A stretch of DNA of 10,082 bases from Bifidobacteriaceae bacterium (lineage in GTDB: Bacteria; Actinomycetota; Actinomycetes; Actinomycetales; WQXJ01). The notes beneath the pieces are model-generated. The model was not told the origin of the DNA, did not search any database, and saw only the letters and a list, made by a program, of their open reading frames with translations. Below, in pieces: positions 6,261-10,082 of the stretch. A program made the position numbers and the translations under genes. Each line of letters opens with the position of its first letter. The first letter of the stretch is position 1. Location: assembly GCA_031268115.1 (NCBI GenBank), contig JAIRXV010000368.1, forward strand, positions 1 through 10,082. The letters run 5' to 3'.

Positions 6261-8824
6261 CTCTCACACGGGAACCCTCCGCCACGGCGCTGACTGTCAC
6301 CGACCTGGCAGGAGTGTGGGAACTGATATGGGAATCGGGCCCGCCCTCGGTACCCAAGGACGTTCGGACCGCATCGATTCCGGCGCGCGTGCCCGGAGAA
6401 CTCCACACGGCCCTCATCGAAGCCAACCTGATCGGAGATCCGGCCGTTGGATGGGGCGAACTGTCACAGGTGTGGGTCGGGCGATCACGATGGGTCTATC
6501 GGCGCACTTTCCAATGGTGGCCAGCCCCCGGGCTGCGCACGGAATTGGTGGCCGAAGGGCTGGACACAATCGCCGAAGTCTTTGTCAATGGGCGACTCGT
6601 GGGCGCTTCCCGCGATCAACACCTGGTCCACCGCTGGGCGGCGGACCGGGTGTTGGAGCCCGGCGACAATACCATCGAGGTTCATTTCGACTCCGCGTGG
6701 GACGCGGCCGTGGTGCACGAACAGATCCACGGGGCCCTCCCCAATCCCTACGACGAACCCTATGCCCACGTGCGCAAAGCGGCTGCCAACTTCGGTTGGG
6801 ATTGGGGCCCGCATTTCTTGACCGCAGGGATTTGGCGAGACATTCGCCTTGAGACTTTCGCTGGACGGATATCGGAGCTGCGGCCCCTAGTCGAGTTGGA
6901 GCAGGCCCGCTCGCTTGCGCGCGTTACCGTCAACGTCGAAGTGGACGGGCCACCCGACACCTTGGTGCGCGCCACCCTGACCGATCCGCGGGGCCGGAGC
7001 GTAGCGGCGGGCAAAGTTCAGGTACGGGGCGGACGGGCCGTCATCGTCCTCACGGTGGAGCATCCGGAGCTGTGGTGGCCGGCCGACCTTGGGGATCAAC
7101 CCCTGTACGGCCTGGCGGTGGCCCTGGAGAACAGCGCCGGCCCGCTCGACGCCGCGAACGTTCGCCTCGGGATGCGCAGTGTCGAGGTTTGCGAGACACC
7201 GGATCGAGTGGGCACACGTTGGGGAATCCTGGTGAACGGCGTGCCCATTATGGTCCACGGATACAACTGGATTCCAGACGACACATTCGCGAGCCGCGAG
7301 ACGCGGGTACCCGAGCGGATTCGCCAAGCCCTCGAAGGCAACGCCAACCTTCTACGTATCTGGGGTGGCGGGTACTTTGTGAGCGAAGAATTTCTCGACA
7401 CTTGCGACGAATTGGGAATGCTGGTTTGGCACGATTTCCTGTTCGCGTGTTCTGCCTATTGCGAAGACGACGAGATGCTAGCGCTTGTCGAAGCCGAGGC
7501 GGAGCAGGCGGTGGCGCGCATGTCGCCACACCCGAGCTTGGCGGTGTGGTGCGGCGGCAACGAGACCGTCCTCGGACGGCACCACTGGGGTTGGGTGGAC
7601 CAAATAGGTGATCGAGGTTGGGGCGCGCGCTATTACCTCGACATTCTTCCCGGGGTCCTCGCCCGCCTCGACCCGACCCGACCGTATGTGCCGAACGCGC
7701 CTTGGTCCGGCTCCCTGGACCTCGATCCGGAATTGGATTCCCATGGCCCCTCCAACCTGTGGGATGCCTGGAACTTTGTGGATTACGCGCATTATCGCGA
7801 CCACGATCCGGCGTTCGTGGCGGAGATGGGATGGTGTGGACCGCCAGCGTGGACAACCTTGCGCCAGGTGGTTGGAGATGAGATTCCCGGACCGGCTTCG
7901 CCGCTCACCCGCCACCACATGCGAGCCATTGACGGCATGCACAAGCTGACCAGGGGTATCCAACCGCATTTCGCAATCCAAGAGGACGGACCGAACTGGC
8001 ATTTCGCGGCGCAATTGGTTCAGGCACGGGCCGTTGCCACGGGTATCGAATGGCTGCGCACACGCGAACGCTGCAGCGGCGCCATCGTCTGGCAATTGAA
8101 CGACTGTTGGCCAGCGATCAGTTGGTCCGCCATCGACTACGCCGGATTGGAAAAGCCACTTTGGTACGCGCTCCGGCGGGCCTTCGCGCCGGTGTTGGTG
8201 ACAATCCAGCCGCTCGCCCCAGGCGGTTCGTTCAACCCGTCCGGGCAGGCGGGGTTGGAGGCCGTCATCGTGAACGATGGCGCACGCGGACTGGACATGA
8301 ACATCGTTGCGCGCCGCGTGGACCTCAGCGGACGGACGCTCGGCACCGTCGACCTCGCGATATGCGCGCCGGCCCGGGGAATCGCCCGGCGGGTACTGCC
8401 ATCCGAGATCGGTTCGTCGGAGGACCCGGCTGGCGAACTGATCGTTCTCGATTCCGCGGCCGGCCGGTCCGTGTGGGCGTTCCTACCGGACAGGGCGAGC
8501 GCTCTGAAGCCGACCGCCCTGGAAGTCGAAGCCGATCTGCGGGGCGGATCCCTGTGGGTGACCGCCGAGGCATCTGGCCTGACCCGCGACCTTTGCCTCT
8601 TCCCGGACCGCTTGGCCGGGGCCCTTGGGGCGCCGGCCGCAGCGTTGCGGGTAGACCAGATGCTGGTCACGCTCATGCCCGGAGAACGTGCCGAGTTCCG
8701 TGTCGCACGCCGAGATGGCGTGCCGATCAAGGCCGCGCCCCATCCTGAGGTGCTGCGCCGCGCGCTGCGGTGCGCCAACGACCTCATTCCAAGTCCACTG
8801 CCCGTCGCTATGCCCTCCACTTGA
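6257..8824 (+). CDS. Beta-mannosidase, glycoside hydrolase family 2
   Basis: An 855-residue enzyme without a signal peptide, so cytoplasmic; about the usual length for the family. Order: N-terminal sugar-binding-like domain (~1-210) with WVGRSRWVYRR and the beta-mannosidase-specific ANFGWDWGPHF at about 177-187; an Ig-like domain (~211-310); a TIM-barrel catalytic domain (~315-640) with GYNWIPDD, RIWGGGYF (Ile368 onward) and WCGGNE; and C-terminal beta domains. The acid/base is Glu436 (in GGNE) and the likely nucleophile is Glu523 in VAEMGWCGPP, both close to the known positions in characterised actinobacterial members. It should release terminal beta-linked mannose from non-reducing ends, retaining configuration, after import by the transporter. 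The start overlaps the permease stop (ATGA). Exact linkage (mannan oligosaccharide or Man-beta-1,4-GlcNAc) cannot be told from the sequence. Confidence 0.93.
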   Translation: MTLTREPSATALTVTDLAGVWELIWESGPPSVPKDVRTASIPARVPGELHTALIEANLIGDPAVGWGELSQVWVGRSRWVYRRTFQWWPAPGLRTELVAEGLDTIAEVFVNGRLVGASRDQHLVHRWAADRVLEPGDNTIEVHFDSAWDAAVVHEQIHGALPNPYDEPYAHVRKAAANFGWDWGPHFLTAGIWRDIRLETFAGRISELRPLVELEQARSLARVTVNVEVDGPPDTLVRATLTDPRGRSVAAGKVQVRGGRAVIVLTVEHPELWWPADLGDQPLYGLAVALENSAGPLDAANVRLGMRSVEVCETPDRVGTRWGILVNGVPIMVHGYNWIPDDTFASRETRVPERIRQALEGNANLLRIWGGGYFVSEEFLDTCDELGMLVWHDFLFACSAYCEDDEMLALVEAEAEQAVARMSPHPSLAVWCGGNETVLGRHHWGWVDQIGDRGWGARYYLDILPGVLARLDPTRPYVPNAPWSGSLDLDPELDSHGPSNLWDAWNFVDYAHYRDHDPAFVAEMGWCGPPAWTTLRQVVGDEIPGPASPLTRHHMRAIDGMHKLTRGIQPHFAIQEDGPNWHFAAQLVQARAVATGIEWLRTRERCSGAIVWQLNDCWPAISWSAIDYAGLEKPLWYALRRAFAPVLVTIQPLAPGGSFNPSGQAGLEAVIVNDGARGLDMNIVARRVDLSGRTLGTVDLAICAPARGIARRVLPSEIGSSEDPAGELIVLDSAAGRSVWAFLPDRASALKPTALEVEADLRGGSLWVTAEASGLTRDLCLFPDRLAGALGAPAAALRVDQMLVTLMPGERAEFRVARRDGVPIKAAPHPEVLRRALRCANDLIPSPLPVAMPST

Positions 8825-8827
8825 TGC

Positions 8828-8834
8828 AAAGGAG
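8828..8834 (+). promoter_or_regulatory. Ribosome binding site for the start at 8842
   Basis: AAAGGAG, 7 bases before ATG 8842 and only a few bases after the GH2 stop at 8824. It is the same motif as before the binding-protein gene and supports one transcript. Confidence 0.75.
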
Positions 8835-8841
8835 CACTTCC

Positions 8842-10082
8842 ATGTCGATTCACCGCCAACGCCCCCGCACGCTGGGCTACATGCTGCTGACTGTCGCCGT
8901 GTGCGTCGGGTTGGTGGCCGTGCCGTCAGCGCCGGTCCTGGCGCAAGGGGATGCCATCCACGTTGCCCCCACGGGCGACGACTCCGGGCCCGGGACGGAG
9001 GCAGCGCCCTACCGGACCGTGGACAAGGCCGCTCACGAGGCCCAGCCGGGCGATACGGTACTGATCCACGCCGGCCTCTACCGCGAGCTGGTCGAGCCCA
9101 TCCGCGGGGGCACGGATGAAGACAGCCGCATCACGTACACGGCAGCCGGCGATGGCGAAGTGGTCATCAAGGGATCCGAAGAGATCGACACTTGGTTCCA
9201 ATACGACGGGGATGTGTGGGCGGCGACTCTGCCCAATTCGTTCTTCGGCAACTGGAACCCATATTCTCAATGCCACCCGAACGGCGGCGGCGGCGGTTGT
9301 TTCGCCAACTACACCGCAGGCGATGTCTACCTCGACGAAGAGGCCTACAGCCAAAAAGCGTCGCTGGAGTTGGTCGGAGCCCAGGCCAACACCTGGTACG
9401 CGGAGGTTGGGGCCGGCAGCACCACGATCTTCGCGAACTTCGACGGGACCAATCCGAACTCCCGATTGGCGGAGATCAACGTCCGGCGCCAGATTTTCGC
9501 GCCAAGCGTGTGGGGTTTGGGCTACATCACCGTGCGCGGGTTGACTTTCATGCACGCGGCCAACACATACTCCGATTTCCCCGATCAGGTGGCCAGGCGG
9601 CAGGCCGGTGCGGTCAGCGTGTACGGCGGCCTGAAGTGGATCATTGAGCAGAACAAGATCATCAACGCCCGCACTATCGCCATCGACATCGGCCTCAGCT
9701 GTGACATTTGGGCTGGCAATCGAACTGGGGCGACAAGGACCCATTTCCACGACACGGACCTGTACGGTCATCACATTGTCCGCGGCAACTACATTGCCCG
9801 TTCCGGACAATCCGGGATTGTCGGGGTGTTCTCCTGGGATTCGGAAATTCTCTACAACATGATTGAGGACACGAACTACCGCAACGAGTTCAGCGGCTCG
9901 GAGACGGCCCCCATCAAGGTCCACTACATGAATGAGGGGCTCATTAAGGGCAATTACATTCTAAGATCTTACGGGGGCAACTCTGGCGGTATCTGGACGG
10001 ACTGGGGCAATCAGGCCGTGCGTGTGACGGGGAACATCGTCATGTTCAGCCCGTGGGGCTACTACGCCGAGGCAGTCTTCGG
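8842..10082 (+). CDS. Secreted right-handed beta-helix glycosidase, GH120 (beta-xylosidase) type, 3' end outside window
   Basis: The frame is open from ATG 8842 to the window end (413 residues seen). Residues 1-34 form a Sec signal peptide (basic start, hydrophobic 13-27, cleavage probably after VLA at 34), so the enzyme is exported. From 38 on, IHVAPTGDDSGPGT and QPGDTVLIHAGLYRE begin a parallel beta-helix. Several segments resemble what I recall of the GH120 beta-xylosidase XylC: RITYTAAGDGEVVIKGSE, LPNSFFGNWNPY, GDVYL, TIFANFDGTNPN, EINVRRQ, YITVRGLTF, IWTDWG and YAEAVFG. Asp387 and Glu410 fall where the GH120 catalytic Asp and Glu are reported, and their 23-residue spacing agrees with the published pair as I remember it. 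A Gly-run between Cys144 and Cys153 looks like an insertion. The expected reaction is release of beta-linked xylose; other beta-pentosides or related sugars are possible. It is the last visible gene of the operon. Confidence 0.78.
   Translation, partial: MSIHRQRPRTLGYMLLTVAVCVGLVAVPSAPVLAQGDAIHVAPTGDDSGPGTEAAPYRTVDKAAHEAQPGDTVLIHAGLYRELVEPIRGGTDEDSRITYTAAGDGEVVIKGSEEIDTWFQYDGDVWAATLPNSFFGNWNPYSQCHPNGGGGGCFANYTAGDVYLDEEAYSQKASLELVGAQANTWYAEVGAGSTTIFANFDGTNPNSRLAEINVRRQIFAPSVWGLGYITVRGLTFMHAANTYSDFPDQVARRQAGAVSVYGGLKWIIEQNKIINARTIAIDIGLSCDIWAGNRTGATRTHFHDTDLYGHHIVRGNYIARSGQSGIVGVFSWDSEILYNMIEDTNYRNEFSGSETAPIKVHYMNEGLIKGNYILRSYGGNSGGIWTDWGNQAVRVTGNIVMFSPWGYYAEAVF

Noticed and set aside
8926..9924. 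Long minus-strand open frame (332 codons) opposite the GH120 gene
   Set aside because: It mirrors the codon pattern of the well-supported plus-strand gene, has no recognisable domain, and is the kind of antisense frame expected in GC-rich DNA.
1..10082. CRISPR arrays, insertion sequences, tRNA or rRNA genes
   Set aside because: I saw no spaced direct repeats, transposase motifs, terminal repeats or tRNA-like folds. The window is almost fully occupied by the genes listed.

Overview
The window is GC-rich DNA with GTG as well as ATG starts, AAAGGAG-type ribosome sites, a ROK regulator with a winged-helix domain, and a CUT1 sugar transporter operon that carries no ATPase of its own. Together these suggest a high-GC Gram-positive (actinobacterium). 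I cannot name a genus from the sequence.

Layout: (1) Positions 1-677 (+) hold the C-terminal part of a PucR/CdaR-type regulator whose start lies outside the window. (2) Positions 661-1878 (-) hold a ROK-family repressor-like gene that runs tail-to-tail into the PucR gene with a 17-base overlap. (3) Positions 1964-2830 (+), divergent from the ROK gene, hold a LacI-type ligand-sensing domain with no DNA-binding head. (4) A strong-looking promoter at 2847-2875, with its -10 box inside a small inverted repeat, stands before an apparent operon from 2930 to past the window end: lipoprotein solute-binding protein, a 13-bp intergenic hairpin, two CUT1 permeases, a cytoplasmic GH2 beta-mannosidase, and a secreted beta-helix glycosidase of GH120 type (cut by the window end). 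The last two junctions before the GH120 gene are ATGA overlaps, and the GH120 gene follows the GH2 stop after 17 bases.

How it fits together (inference): a secreted GH120-type enzyme, typically a beta-xylosidase, trims an oligosaccharide outside the cell. The binding protein and the two permeases import the product, powered by an ATPase encoded elsewhere. The cytoplasmic GH2 enzyme then releases beta-linked mannose. The ROK protein, possibly helped by the headless LacI-type sensor, would control the operon according to the imported sugar. A glycan carrying both beta-xylose and beta-mannose would explain the pairing. The xylosylated core of plant N-glycans is one such glycan; mixed hemicellulose (mannan plus xylan) oligosaccharides are the simpler alternative.

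The points most worth checking are the headless LacI-type sensor next to a ROK repressor, the GH120/GH2 combination, and the palindrome over the operon promoter. All motif and position statements come from reading the sequence; no database search was run.
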